From positions 1 through 46,030 of the forward strand of contig JAJDYL010000122.1 in assembly GCA_022825195.1 (NCBI GenBank): a stretch of 46,030 nt of DNA, in the 5' to 3' direction. Below the pieces are notes generated by a model. That model had not been told where the DNA came from and searched no databases. It worked only from the letters and a program-made list of their open reading frames with translations. Of the stretch, positions 1-8,354 are shown in pieces. The position numbers and the translations under genes are program-made. Every line of letters starts with the position of its first letter. Position 1 is the first letter of the stretch. The stretch is from Alphaproteobacteria bacterium. Lineage in GTDB: Bacteria; Pseudomonadota; Alphaproteobacteria; Bin95.

Positions 1-1077
1 GTCGAGAACATGGGAACGGTTCCACGGGTCGCGCTTGGCCTGGGTTCGGTGGCCGGACTGGGCGCGGCCCATCTTGCCGCCTCGCACTACTCGGTCATGA
101 TCAAGGAGCGGTCAGCGCTCTTCGTCGCCGGACCGCCGGTGGTTGCGCGGACCGGGCAGGACCTGACCAAGAACGAACTCGGCGGTCACGAGATCCAGCT
201 GCGCGCCGGCGCCGTCGACCACGCGGTCGACACCGAGGAGGAGGCGTTCGAGTGTGCGAGACGCTTCCTGTCCTACCTGCCGGGTTCGGTCTTCGACCTG
301 CCGCCCCGTGGCCCGTGCAGTGATGATCCGGACCGGAGCGTCGACTGGCTGATCGAGGCCATCCCGCGCAACATCCGCAAGGTCTACCGGATGCGGCCAA
401 TCGTCGAGGCGGTGGTCGACAGCGGGTCGTTCTTCGAGATGGGACGGTCCTTCGGGCGCTCGGTCATCACCGGGTTCGCGCGGCTCGACGGCTGGCCCGT
501 CGCGGTCATGGCGTCGGACCCCTATTTCTTCGGCGGCGGCTGGACCGCGGACGCCTGCCGCAAGGTGCGCCGCTTCGTCGATCTCGCCCAGACCTTCCAC
601 CTGCCGATGGTCTATCTGGTCGATTGTCCGGGCTTCCTGATCGGCTCGAAATCCGAACGCGAGGCGACGATCCGCTACGGCGTCGAGGCGATGTCGGCGA
701 TCTGGCAGACCACCATCCCCTGGTGCGCGGTCATCCTGCGCAATGTCTTCGGCGTGGCCGGCGCGGCGCACCAGAACGGCGGGCGGCTCTCCTACCGCTA
801 CGCCTGGCCCTCAGGCTTCTGGGGTTCCTTGCCGCTCGAAGGCGGCATCGAGGCGGCCTACCGGGCGGACCTCGACGAGGCCGAGGACCCGGACGTGAAG
901 CTCGCCGAGATCGAGGAGCGGCTGGAGAAGCTGCGCTCGCCCTTCCGCTCGGCCGAGACCTTCTGGATCGAGGAGATCGTGGACCCGCGCAATACCCGTC
1001 CGCTGCTCTGCGAGTTCGCCAACCTCTCCGCACCCTTGCGCGAGACCGGCCCGAGCTGGTTCCGCATGCGCCCGTAA
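1..1077 (+). CDS. Acyl-CoA carboxylase carboxyltransferase (beta) subunit, 5' end outside window
   Basis: Carboxyltransferase of a biotin-dependent acyl-CoA carboxylase (acetyl/propionyl/methylcrotonyl-CoA class), which moves CO2 from carboxybiotin to an acyl-CoA in the cytoplasm. The frame is open to base 1, so the gene starts upstream; the ATG at 10 lies inside the N-terminal crotonase-like half. Visible family marks are the glycine-rich stretch near GLGSVAGLGAAH, the FEMGRSFGRSVITGFARLDG segment that opens the C-terminal half, DCPGFLIGS, and the GVAGAAHQ oxyanion-type loop. The C-terminal end WFRMRP is intact. The substrate cannot be fixed from this fragment and no biotin-carrier subunit is in view. 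Confidence 0.85.
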   Translation, partial: VENMGTVPRVALGLGSVAGLGAAHLAASHYSVMIKERSALFVAGPPVVARTGQDLTKNELGGHEIQLRAGAVDHAVDTEEEAFECARRFLSYLPGSVFDLPPRGPCSDDPDRSVDWLIEAIPRNIRKVYRMRPIVEAVVDSGSFFEMGRSFGRSVITGFARLDGWPVAVMASDPYFFGGGWTADACRKVRRFVDLAQTFHLPMVYLVDCPGFLIGSKSEREATIRYGVEAMSAIWQTTIPWCAVILRNVFGVAGAAHQNGGRLSYRYAWPSGFWGSLPLEGGIEAAYRADLDEAEDPDVKLAEIEERLEKLRSPFRSAETFWIEEIVDPRNTRPLLCEFANLSAPLRETGPSWFRMRP

Positions 1078-1152
1078 GGCGGCCGAGGCTGGTCGCCGGG
1101 CCCTCCTGGCCACGGTCGATGGCGGGCCGGGACCACTTGTCGATACGCTGTA

Positions 1153-1181
1153 TTGACAGCCGGCGTGGAATCGTCCAATTT
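1153..1181 (+). promoter_or_regulatory. Possible promoter before the RHH/nucleotidyltransferase pair
   Basis: A perfect TTGACA (1153-1158) is followed after 17 bases by CAATTT (1176-1181), a weak -10. The next ATG is only 9 bases further on and has no clear Shine-Dalgarno sequence, so if this promoter is real the message would be almost leaderless. No other promoter-like pair stands out in the 113-base gap. Confidence 0.3.
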
Positions 1182-1190
1182 CAACAAGTT

Positions 1191-1691
1191 ATGAACGCCG
1201 AGAACAAGTCCGGACAGCTTCAGATCCGTATCAGTCCGGCAGACAAGACACGAATTCGCGACCGGGCGGCCGAGGCCGGCATGACCGTCTCGGACTGGGT
1301 GCTGTGTCGGGTGCTTCCGCCCGTCGAGCGACAATTCCGAGCGCTTGTCGAGGCGCTTGCCGCGAATCCCGGCAAACGCTCGTTCGCGTTCGCGGCGATT
1401 CACGATTTTCTGGACAGGCTCAGCAGCAGCGAGTTGGCGCAATCGGTGTCGAATCCTCCGGGAATCGACTTGCCCCCCTTCGAGGCGAATTACCTGGCCG
1501 CAATGGTCGAATCTGCGGCCGCGTCGAAAGGCGTGGCCCCTCCGCGCTGGACGGGCGGCATTCCTCCGCTGCCGGAGCCCTGGTTCGGAACCGCGCTCGG
1601 GAGTTTGCGGTTACACCTGCTGACCCGGTCGCCGCCGCCGTTCCGGCGCCGGAACCTTTTCGTCGATTCTTCGATCGGACAGCGTGTCTAG
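1191..1691 (+). CDS. Ribbon-helix-helix-like small protein, putative antitoxin
   Basis: A 166-residue protein. Residues about 7-45 have the shape of a ribbon-helix-helix DNA-binding domain: a short strand (QLQIRISP), a charged helix (ADKTRIRDRAAEAG), then MTVSDWVLCRVLPP, as in DUF1778/MobC-like proteins. The rest is proline-rich and not recognised. The start is ATG 1191, the first in-frame Met after a long open stretch. Its TAG shares one base with the GTG of the next gene (TAGTG), so the two are probably translated together. An RHH protein coupled to a nucleotidyltransferase is arranged like a toxin-antitoxin pair with the first gene as autoregulator; that role is inferred. Base composition is slightly lower in GC than the neighbours. 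Confidence 0.6.
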   Translation: MNAENKSGQLQIRISPADKTRIRDRAAEAGMTVSDWVLCRVLPPVERQFRALVEALAANPGKRSFAFAAIHDFLDRLSSSELAQSVSNPPGIDLPPFEANYLAAMVESAAASKGVAPPRWTGGIPPLPEPWFGTALGSLRLHLLTRSPPPFRRRNLFVDSSIGQRV

Positions 1692-2230
1692 TGGAACTGT
1701 CCAGGCAGGACATCGAAGGGCTCTTGGAACGCCTGAACGGAGAACTTGAGAGCGCCGGCATCGTCGGAGAGGTTTATCTGGTCGGGGGCGCAGTCATGTG
1801 TCTCGTATTCGACGCGCGCGCCTCGACCCGGGATGTGGGCGCCTTCTTCCGGCCGGAAAAAGAGTTGCGGGCTGCGGCGCGCCGCGTCGCGCTCGGGAGC
1901 TCTTTGCACGAGGATTGGCTCAACGACGCCGCAAAGGGATTTCTGAGCGACCGGGGCGAATTCCACCCCTATATGGAGCGGTCACACCTTCGGGTCCTGA
2001 CTGCGGCCCCGGAATATCTCCTGGCGATGAAATGTATGGCAATGCGCATCGGAGAAGAGTTCCACGACGAGCAGGACGTACGCTTTCTCCTGCGCTTCCT
2101 CAACCTGACGAAATACGGCGCCGCGCTTGAGACGGTGGAGCGGTATTATCCCGTGGAAAAACTGCCGCAGAAGACGCTCTATGCGCTTGAGGAAATGCTT
2201 GCCGGCCCCCCGGGCGCAACCGGCCGATAA
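1691..2230 (+). CDS. Nucleotidyltransferase (DUF6036-like), putative toxin, one catalytic Asp replaced
   Basis: A 179-residue protein resembling the DUF6036/AbiEii-type nucleotidyltransferases. The GTG start overlaps the preceding stop by one base. The pol-beta-like pattern is visible: GG at residues 32-33 in YLVGGAVM, then the metal-binding segment at 46-50. Family members as I recall them read T-R-D-V-D there; this copy reads T-R-D-V-G, so the second acidic residue is missing. Downstream it keeps a conserved-looking block (LAMKCMAMRIGEEFHDEQDVRFLLRFL) typical of the family. It may act as a nucleotidyl-transferring toxin or its inactive remnant in a module with the RHH protein. Function is inferred from family and gene order only. 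Confidence 0.6.
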   Translation: MELSRQDIEGLLERLNGELESAGIVGEVYLVGGAVMCLVFDARASTRDVGAFFRPEKELRAAARRVALGSSLHEDWLNDAAKGFLSDRGEFHPYMERSHLRVLTAAPEYLLAMKCMAMRIGEEFHDEQDVRFLLRFLNLTKYGAALETVERYYPVEKLPQKTLYALEEMLAGPPGATGR

Positions 2231-2258
2231 GGTCTGCTCCATAGTGCCGCATTTTATG

Positions 2259-2286
2259 ATATGGTGACCCATATTCTTATATATGG
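2259..2286 (+). promoter_or_regulatory. Inverted-repeat operator upstream of vapB
   Basis: ATATGG and CCATAT form a 6-bp inverted repeat around a 4-base spacer (2259-2274). A further ATATGG copy at 2281-2286 ends ten bases before the vapB ATG. This AT-rich patch stands out in GC-rich DNA and sits where a VapB-VapC complex would bind to repress its own operon. The repeat is seen directly; the role is inferred. Confidence 0.5.
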
Positions 2287-2295
2287 GAGCACCGC

Positions 2296-2544
2296 ATGAA
2301 GACCACCGTGGAAATATCGGACGGCCTTGCCGAGGAGGTGAAGGCCCATATGGCGCGGGAAGGCGTGACCTTCCGCTCGGTGGTCGAGCGCGGCCTGCGG
2401 GAGGTTCTGCGCGCTGCCGGGACGGAACCGGAACCGTTCGTGCTGCGGGATGCCAGCGTTCGCGGCCGGGGATTGCAGGAAGCCTTCCGGGGCGCGGGCT
2501 GGGAACGCGTCCGGGGCGCCGCCTATGAAGGGCGGGGAAGTTGA
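2296..2544 (+). CDS. vapB: VapB-family antitoxin
   Basis: An 82-residue antitoxin with an N-terminal ribbon-helix-helix pattern: strand MKTTVEISD, helix GLAEEVKAHMAREG, helix TFRSVVERGLREVLR. The C-terminal tail is basic and aromatic (about residues 55-82, including GAGWERV) and would wrap the toxin. It starts at ATG 2296 with GGGAGC upstream. Its TGA overlaps the TTG start of the PIN toxin by four bases, the usual VapBC layout. The protein should neutralise VapC and, with it, bind the inverted repeats at 2259-2286. Family assignment is by pattern and context. Confidence 0.75.
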   Translation: MKTTVEISDGLAEEVKAHMAREGVTFRSVVERGLREVLRAAGTEPEPFVLRDASVRGRGLQEAFRGAGWERVRGAAYEGRGS

Positions 2545-2975
2545 TCGCCGTCGATACCAACATCCTGGTGTACGCCCACCGGGCGGACTCGGAATGGCAC
2601 GGGCCGGCGCGCTACCGCATCCGCGAGCTCGCCGAGGGCCGGGACCGGTGGGGGCTGCCCTGGCCGTGCATCCACGAATTCATCGCCATCGCGACCCACC
2701 CGGGGATCTACGATCCGCCGTCGTCCCTGGAGCAGGCCCTGGACCAGGTGGACGCCTGGCTCGAATCACCGGTCGCGGAATTGCTGACCGAGACCGGGAC
2801 GCACTGGACCGTCCTGAAGGACCAGCTCCTAGCCGGGCGGCTTCGGGGGCCGATGGTCCACGATGCGCGCGTGGCGGCGCTCTGCGTCGCGCATGGCGTG
2901 ACGCAGCTCTGGTCCGCCGACCGCGATTTCAGCCGCTTCCCCGGCTTCGGCGCGAGAAACCCGCTGCTTCGCTGA
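2541..2975 (+). CDS. vapC: VapC-family PIN-domain ribonuclease toxin
   Basis: A 144-residue single PIN domain. The acidic metal-binding residues are visible: D5 in AVDTNILVYA, E46 in IHEF, D108 in VHDARVAAL, and D127/D129 in SADRDFSRF. VapC toxins are Mg2+-dependent RNases that cut tRNA or rRNA and stop translation when the antitoxin is lost. The start is TTG 2541, overlapping the vapB stop by four bases (TTGA), which suggests coupled and weak initiation. Length and motifs are complete, so it is probably active. The RNA target cannot be read from the sequence. Confidence 0.85.
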   Translation: MIAVDTNILVYAHRADSEWHGPARYRIRELAEGRDRWGLPWPCIHEFIAIATHPGIYDPPSSLEQALDQVDAWLESPVAELLTETGTHWTVLKDQLLAGRLRGPMVHDARVAALCVAHGVTQLWSADRDFSRFPGFGARNPLLR

Positions 2976-3124
2976 CGCCGGCCCTGCTGCGCCCCGCCTG
3001 CCCCCGCGAAGACGGGCGGGGGTTGACAAGGTCCCATATAGGTAGGGAGCCGGGTGAAACCGGGCAGGGAACGAAACCGGAGGAAGCGGGGCCATGCGGG
3101 GTCCGGGATACGGGTAGGGACAGA

Positions 3125-3298
3125 GCCGCGGCGGCCTGCGGGCCGTCGCGGCGCGTCCGGGCGCACCGGCCGATCAACCGGCGAGGTGCGTCCGGACTTG
3201 AAATATGGCGCATCCGGCTTTGCTGACCGGGTGCGCATCCGGGGTTTCTTCCTGCAGAAAGGTTGGACCCCGGAAACCCGCCGCCATCGAGCGGCGGG
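3125..3298 (+). ncRNA. Candidate structured RNA: five consecutive stem-loops ending in a terminator-like hairpin
   Basis: In the 404-base gap between convergent vapC and lpxD, five stems lie end to end. H1 3125-3152 has 12 bp with one G-U. H2 3155-3197 has arms 3155-3167 and 3185-3197, 13 bp with one G-U. H3 3208-3236 has 10 bp with one G-U and a 9-base loop. H4 3238-3274 has 8 bp closing an inner small stem. H5 3277-3298 is a perfect 8-bp GC stem with a 6-base loop, then ATTCGTTGTTT. Strand is assigned from the T-rich run after H5. Bases 2976-3124 show a TTGACA at 3023-3028 without a well-spaced -10, and two GAAACCGG copies (3056, 3074); bases 3299-3379 show nothing. I tried SRP, 6S, tmRNA, RNase P and cobalamin signatures by eye and none fits. 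It could be a stand-alone RNA or repeat DNA. Confidence 0.45.
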
Positions 3299-3379
3299 AT
3301 TCGTTGTTTGACATCGTGAACAGGACTTGGCGACGGCGGCGGGAGAGCCGCGTCCGCCCTCGGCCGCCCGGCCGCGCCC

Positions 3380-4480
3380 TCAGCGCCGCCCGGAACCGCC
3401 TTCCAGGGCGAGGACGCGGGCGGCGAGGCGCCGGAGCTGGGTTGCGACGCGGCCCATGCGGGCCAGATGCGCCTGGGCGGCGAGATAGACCGACTTCGGC
3501 CGCGCCGGGTAGCCGACCCAGACCTGGCCGGGCGGCACGGACTTCCAGACCGCCGCCGCGCCGCCCACCACCGCGTCGTCGCCGATCTCGATGTGGTCGG
3601 CGAGCATGGCCGCGCCGCCCAGCACCACCCGGTCGCCGATGCGCGTGCTGCCGGCGATGCCGGTCTTGCCGGAAATCAGGCAGTCCTCGCCGATGACGAT
3701 ATTGTGGCCGATCTGGCAGAGATTATCGATCTTGGTGCGCGCGCCGATGCGGGTTGCGCCGACATTCGAGCGGTCGATGCAGCTGTTCGCGCCGATCTCC
3801 GCATCGTCGCCGATCTCGACCCGGCCGAGCGAGCCGATGCGCCGGACGCGCTCGTTGACGACGCCGTGAAAGTCGCCGGAGCGCCGCGCGACCTCGAAGG
3901 AGGCCGGCGCGCGCGTCACATAGCTGAAGCCGTCCGCGCCGATGACCGCGCCCGCCTGCACGATGACGCGCGCGCCGAGCCGCACCCCCTCGCCGATGCG
4001 CACGCCCGCATGGATCAGGCAGTCGGGCCCGATATGCGCGCCCGCCCCGACCGAAGCGTGGGAGAGGATGCGCCCGCCCGCGCCGATCTCCGCCCCCGGC
4101 CCCACGGAAACGAACGGCCCGAGCGAGACGCCCGCCCCCAGAACCGCGTCCCCGGCGACATCGGCAGTCGGATGCACGCCCGGCGGGGCATGCGGCCCCG
4201 GCTCGAACAGCGCCACCAGCCCGGCCAGCGCATAGCGCGGCGCCGCCACCTCGACCCAGGCGTCGAGCGCGCCCTCGGGCGGCTGGGCCCCTTGCGGCAG
4301 CACCGCGGCGCGGACGGGAGACTGCGCCAGCATGGGCGCATGGCCCGCATCCATCAGGAAGACCAGATCGTCGGCGGCCTGCGCCTCGACGGGATGCACC
4401 AGGCGCTCGACCGCAACCCCGCCGTCGCCGTGCAAGCGCCCTTCGGTCGCGGCCGCGACCGCTTCGAGCGCAACGGCCAT
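3380..4480 (-). CDS. lpxD: UDP-3-O-acylglucosamine N-acyltransferase
   Basis: A 366-residue LpxD, which adds the N-linked 3-hydroxyacyl chain to UDP-3-O-acylglucosamine in lipid A synthesis. After an N-terminal uridine-binding domain (about 1-100) comes a long left-handed beta-helix of hexapeptide repeats (about 105-320; IGAGG, IGPDC, IGEGV, IGDDA and similar). It includes [12 protein letters not shown], which carries the family's catalytic His, and a C-terminal helix. The ATG shares one base with the stop of the upstream molybdoenzyme (TGATG), so the two are co-transcribed. Usually lpxD sits with bamA, fabZ and lpxA; none of those is here, so this is a detached or additional copy. Confidence 0.92.
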   Translation of the reverse strand: MAVALEAVAAATEGRLHGDGGVAVERLVHPVEAQAADDLVFLMDAGHAPMLAQSPVRAAVLPQGAQPPEGALDAWVEVAAPRYALAGLVALFEPGPHAPPGVHPTADVAGDAVLGAGVSLGPFVSVGPGAEIGAGGRILSHASVGAGAHIGPDCLIHAGVRIGEGVRLGARVIVQAGAVIGADGFSYVTRAPASFEVARRSGDFHGVVNERVRRIGSLGRVEIGDDAEIGANSCIDRSNVGATRIGARTKIDNLCQIGHNIVIGEDCLISGKTGIAGSTRIGDRVVLGGAAMLADHIEIGDDAVVGGAAAVWKSVPPGQVWVGYPARPKSVYLAAQAHLARMGRVATQLRRLAARVLALEGGSGRR

Positions 4481-6552
4481 CAGGCGGCGCGCACCCACAC
4501 CGCCGTGTCGTGGAACACGCCGCCGCCGACCGGCGGGGCCGCGTCGGCGGAGGTAAGCGCGTTGATGCCGAGCCCTTCCTCGAACGCCTCGTGCGGCCAG
4601 ATGCTTTCCACCACCACGACGCCGCGCCTCACGCCGTCGAAATGCCGGGCATGAACCACGACAGACGCCTTGTCGTTGCCGACCCGCGTGCGCCCGCCGT
4701 CGGGAATGCCGAGCGCGTCCGCGTCCTCGGGATGGATCATCACGGTCGGCCGCCCCTCGCGCTGCTGCGAGGTCGGCGTCTCGGTGAAGGAGGAGTTGAG
4801 ATAGCCGCGCGCCGGCGAGGTCGCCATGCGGAACGGCTTGTCGTCCGTGGCGTTCTCGATCGCGTCCCAGTGGTCGGGCAGTTGCGGCATCGACCCGGCG
4901 GTATTGTGGGCGCGCGGGCTGAAGGCGCCCCAGTCCGGCTTGAAGCGGAATTTGCCGTCCGGCCAGGCGAAGCCGTCCAGGTAATGCGCGGTGCGGAAGT
5001 CGGGCTGGGCGTCCGTCCAGCGCTCCTGCCTGAGTTCCTCGAAGCCCGGATAGCCGGAGCGGCGCAGCGTCGCGTCGGCGACCTCGGCCGCGGTCATGGC
5101 ATAGCCCGGATGATCGACCCCGAGCCGCTTCGCGAGCGCCGCCGTCACCTCGTGGTTCGACCGGCACTCGCCCGGCGGCTCGACGATCTTCGGGCCGGCG
5201 ATGACATAGCTGTGCCCGCCGCCCTGGTAGATGTCGTCATGCTCCAGGAACATGGTGGCCGGCAGCACGAGGTCGGCCATCTGCGCCGTCACCGTCATGA
5301 ACTGCTCGTGCACGCAGGTGAACAGGTCCTCGCGCTCGAAACCGGCGCGGACCAGGAGGTGCTCCGGCGCCACCATCATCGGGTTGGTGTTCTGGATCAG
5401 CATGGCCGTTACCGGCGGGCCGCCCTGCAGGTCCGCGGGATTGCCGGCCAGCACCGGGCCGATGCGCGTCTGGTCGAGCAGGCGCACTTGCGGATCGCGC
5501 ACGTCCAGCCCCTCGATCAGCGATTTGTCCCAGCCGTAGATCGCGCCGTTATTGTGGAACGCGCCGCCGCCCTCATGTTTCCAGGCGCCCGTAACCGCGG
5601 CGATGCAGGAGGCGGCGTGCATGTTGACCGCCCCGTTGCGCTGGCGCGAAAAGCCGTAACCGAGCCGGAGATAGGTGCGTTCCGTGCGCCCGATCTCGCC
5701 CGCCAGCGCCTCGATCTCGGCCGCCGGCACGCCGCAGATCGCCTCCGCCCATTCCGGCGTGCGGCTTGCCAGATGCGCCTCCAGCTCGGCCGGCGCGTCG
5801 GTCATCGCCTCCAGATAGTCCCGGTCGGCGTGGCCGTCGCGGAACAGCACATGCATGACCGCGCAGGCGAGCGCGCCGTCCGTGCCGGGGCGCACGCAGA
5901 CGAAGCGGTCCGCCTGCTTCGCCGTCTCGTTGCGGTAGACGTCGATGACGACGATGCGCGCGCCGCGCTCCTTGCGGGCCCGGACGGCGTGGGTCATCAC
6001 ATTGACCTGGGTGGCGGCGGCGTTGGTGCCCCAGATCACCAGCAGGTCGGCCTTCGCCATCTCGCGCGGGTCGGAGCCGGCGAGCTTGCCGGTGCCGGCG
6101 ATGAAGCCGTTCCAGGACAGGGTGGTGCAGATCGTGGCATGGAAGCCGGAATAGCGCTTGGCGTGGCGCAGGCGGTTGATGCCGTCGCGCTGCACGAGGC
6201 CCATCGTGCCGGCATAGTAGTAGGGCCAGACCGTCTCCGGCCCGAACTTCGCCTCGGCCTCCAGGAACTTCTCCGCGCAGAGGTCGAGCGCGTCCTCCCA
6301 GGAAATGCGCTCGAACCTGCCCGAGCCCCTGGGGCCGGTGCGGACCATCGGGTGGAGCAGCCGGTCCGGATGGTGGATGCGCTCGGCATAGCGCGCGACC
6401 TTTGCGCAGACCACGCCGACGGTGTAGTCGTTCTCGCGGGCGCCCCGGATGCGGCCGATGCTGTGGGCGTCGAAGCGTTCGACCTCGAGCGCGCAGGTCG
6501 AGGGGCAATCGTGCGGGCACGCGCTGAAATGGATGGTCGGGCTTCCGTCCAT
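4480..6552 (-). CDS. Molybdopterin-dependent oxidoreductase with N-terminal 4Fe-4S site
   Basis: A 690-residue protein of the bis-MGD molybdopterin family (formate dehydrogenase / nitrate reductase / DMSO reductase superfamily). Residues C12, C16, C20 and C49 form a C-x3-C-x3-C-x28-C iron-sulfur site. Molybdopterin-binding stretches follow ([48 protein letters not shown]), then a C-terminal MGD-binding barrel with [19 protein letters not shown] chose ATG 6552 because it directly precedes the Fe-S motif; a longer frame to 6636 would add 28 unlikely residues. No Tat signal is seen, so it is likely cytoplasmic. The electron acceptor and substrate are unknown. Divergent from the SMP-30 gene across 59 bases. 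Confidence 0.85.
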   Translation of the reverse strand: MDGSPTIHFSACPHDCPSTCALEVERFDAHSIGRIRGARENDYTVGVVCAKVARYAERIHHPDRLLHPMVRTGPRGSGRFERISWEDALDLCAEKFLEAEAKFGPETVWPYYYAGTMGLVQRDGINRLRHAKRYSGFHATICTTLSWNGFIAGTGKLAGSDPREMAKADLLVIWGTNAAATQVNVMTHAVRARKERGARIVVIDVYRNETAKQADRFVCVRPGTDGALACAVMHVLFRDGHADRDYLEAMTDAPAELEAHLASRTPEWAEAICGVPAAEIEALAGEIGRTERTYLRLGYGFSRQRNGAVNMHAASCIAAVTGAWKHEGGGAFHNNGAIYGWDKSLIEGLDVRDPQVRLLDQTRIGPVLAGNPADLQGGPPVTAMLIQNTNPMMVAPEHLLVRAGFEREDLFTCVHEQFMTVTAQMADLVLPATMFLEHDDIYQGGGHSYVIAGPKIVEPPGECRSNHEVTAALAKRLGVDHPGYAMTAAEVADATLRRSGYPGFEELRQERWTDAQPDFRTAHYLDGFAWPDGKFRFKPDWGAFSPRAHNTAGSMPQLPDHWDAIENATDDKPFRMATSPARGYLNSSFTETPTSQQREGRPTVMIHPEDADALGIPDGGRTRVGNDKASVVVHARHFDGVRRGVVVVESIWPHEAFEEGLGINALTSADAAPPVGGGVFHDTAVWVRAA

Positions 6553-6611
6553 GGGGCCGCTCCTTGCGGTTGCGGGCGCCGAGTATAGGGGACGGGAGGC
6601 GAGAGCGCGAC

Positions 6612-7541
6612 ATGACGGAACTACGGGAGATCGCAAGCGGGCTCCGGTTCCCGGAGGGGCCGGTGGCGCTGCCCGGCGGCGACGTGCTGGTCTGCGAGAT
6701 CGCGGCCGGGCGCATCGCGCGCATCGCCCCGGACGGCGCGCGGACGGTCGCGGCGCAGACCGGCGGCGGCCCCAACGGCGCCGCGCTCGGCCCCGACGGC
6801 AGGCTCTGGGTCTGCAACAATGGCGGCATGGAGTGGTACGACCGCGGCGGCAGGCTCTTCCCGACCGGCTGCGCGCGCGACTATGAGGGCGGGTCGATCC
6901 AGCGCGTCGATCTCGAAACGGGCGCGGTCGAGACGGTCTGGCGCGATTGCGGGGGCGAGCCGCTCAAGGGGCCGAACGACCTCGTCTTCGACCGGACGGG
7001 CGGCCTCTGGTTCACCGATAACGGCAAGGAGCGCGGCCGGGTGCGGGACGTGACCGGCCTCTTCTACGCGCCGGCCGGCGGCGGGCCCGTTCGCGAGGCG
7101 GTCTGGCCGCTGCATGCGCCGAACGGCGTCGGCCTCTCGCCGGAGGAGGACCGCGTCTATGTGGCGGAGACCGAGACCGCGCGCCTCATCGCCTTCGACC
7201 TGGAGGCGCCGGGCGTCATCGCCGGCTCGGGCGGCAAGCGGGTGCGCGGCCATCGCGGGCGCTGCCTCCACGGCGCGCCGGGCCTGCAATTTTTCGATTC
7301 GCTCGCGGTGGAGGCCGACGGCCGCATCTGCGTCGCCACGATCCACAAGGGCGGCGTCACCGTCATCCCGCCGGACGGCGGCGCGGCGGCGCATGTGCCG
7401 ATGCCGGACCCGGTGACCACCAACATCGCCTTCGGCGGCGAGGGGCTGCGCACGGCGTTCATCACCCTCTCCATGTCCGGCCGGCTGGTATCCGCCCCCT
7501 GGCCCCGCCCCGGCCTGCCGCTCAATTTCCTGAACCGGTAG
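6612..7541 (+). CDS. SMP-30/gluconolactonase-like lactone hydrolase
   Basis: A 309-residue protein of the SMP-30/gluconolactonase/LRE family, six-bladed beta-propellers that hydrolyse sugar lactones or related esters with a bound divalent metal. Matching segments are GLRFPEGPVALPGGDVLVCEI (metal Glu in FPEGP), GPNGAALGPDGRLWVCNNGG, GPNDLVFDRTGGLWFTDNG, APNGVGLSPEEDRVYVAET, and a final propeller blade with TTNIAFGG. The start is ATG 6612; an upstream in-frame ATG at 6564 would run into the divergent gene's leader. There is no signal peptide. The substrate cannot be deduced; the neighbouring molybdoenzyme does not settle it. Confidence 0.85.
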   Translation: MTELREIASGLRFPEGPVALPGGDVLVCEIAAGRIARIAPDGARTVAAQTGGGPNGAALGPDGRLWVCNNGGMEWYDRGGRLFPTGCARDYEGGSIQRVDLETGAVETVWRDCGGEPLKGPNDLVFDRTGGLWFTDNGKERGRVRDVTGLFYAPAGGGPVREAVWPLHAPNGVGLSPEEDRVYVAETETARLIAFDLEAPGVIAGSGGKRVRGHRGRCLHGAPGLQFFDSLAVEADGRICVATIHKGGVTVIPPDGGAAAHVPMPDPVTTNIAFGGEGLRTAFITLSMSGRLVSAPWPRPGLPLNFLNR

Positions 7542-7546
7542 CGGGC

Positions 7547-8341
7547 TCAGGCGATCCACCAGCGGGGGCGGTCCGCGCGAAGCCTCTCCCGCGCGCGGTT
7601 GCGGGCGGCCCGGTCGGCGAAGGCGGCGAAGCAGGTGGCGCCGCTGCCGGACATGCGGGCGAACGACGCGCCCTCCAGCGCCGCCAGCGCCTCGAGGACC
7701 TCGCCGACTTCGGGCGCGAGCGATATGGCGGCGTCGGTCAGGTCGTTCGCGCAGCCGGCGAGTTCCGCCGCCGTCCGCGGCCAGGGGCGGCTTTCGCGGA
7801 ACGGGCCGCGCCGGGCGCCGAATACGGCCGGCGTCGGCAGGGCCGCGCCCGGATTGGCGAGCAGCAGGGGCGGGGCGGGCCAGTCCGGCAGCGGCGTCAG
7901 GCGCTCGCCCACGCCGGCCATGAAGCAGGTCGCGGCGGCGAGGCAGACCGGCACATCCGCGCCCAGCCGCGCCGCCAGCGCTTCCAGGTCGGCCTCGAGT
8001 CCCCAGAGCCGCGACAGCAGCCGCAGCGCCGCCGCCGCATCGGCCGAGCCGCCGCCCAGGCCCGCCGCCACCGGCAGGTTCTTCTCCAGCACCAGCCGCG
8101 CGCCCAGCCCCGGCGCGAGCGCGCGGGCGGCCCGCAGCACCAGATTGTCCGCCTCGTCCGCCAGCGCCCCGGCGAACGGCCCGACGACCTCCAGGCTGAG
8201 CCTGTCCGCCCGCTCGCCATGGAGCACGTCGCCCGCGTCCGCGAAGGCCGCCACGCTCTCCAGCAGGTGCAGCCCGTCCGCGCGCCGTCCCACGACATGC
8301 AGATAGAGGTTGACCTTCGCAGGCGCCGGTTCGCGCAGCAT
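7547..8341 (-). CDS. ispE: 4-diphosphocytidyl-2-C-methyl-D-erythritol kinase
   Basis: A 264-residue GHMP kinase that phosphorylates CDP-ME in the MEP isoprenoid pathway. Visible motifs are APAKVNLYLHVVGRRADGLH (substrate-binding N-terminus), the ATP-binding glycine loop NLPVAAGLGGGSADAA, and the C-terminal GHMP motif ARMSGSGATCFAAF. The ATG at 8341 is 13 bases after the stop of the TPR gene, and the order ETF-QO, TPR protein, ispE runs as one minus-strand operon. The length is slightly short for the family but all three motifs are present. Confidence 0.93.
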   Translation of the reverse strand: MLREPAPAKVNLYLHVVGRRADGLHLLESVAAFADAGDVLHGERADRLSLEVVGPFAGALADEADNLVLRAARALAPGLGARLVLEKNLPVAAGLGGGSADAAAALRLLSRLWGLEADLEALAARLGADVPVCLAAATCFMAGVGERLTPLPDWPAPPLLLANPGAALPTPAVFGARRGPFRESRPWPRTAAELAGCANDLTDAAISLAPEVGEVLEALAALEGASFARMSGSGATCFAAFADRAARNRARERLRADRPRWWIA

Positions 8342-8354
8342 CGGGTTCGACGGC

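Noticed and set aside
3023..3040. TTGACA plus CATATA as a promoter for the hairpin region
   Set aside because: Spacing between the two elements is 6 bases instead of about 17, and no other -10 lies at the right distance.
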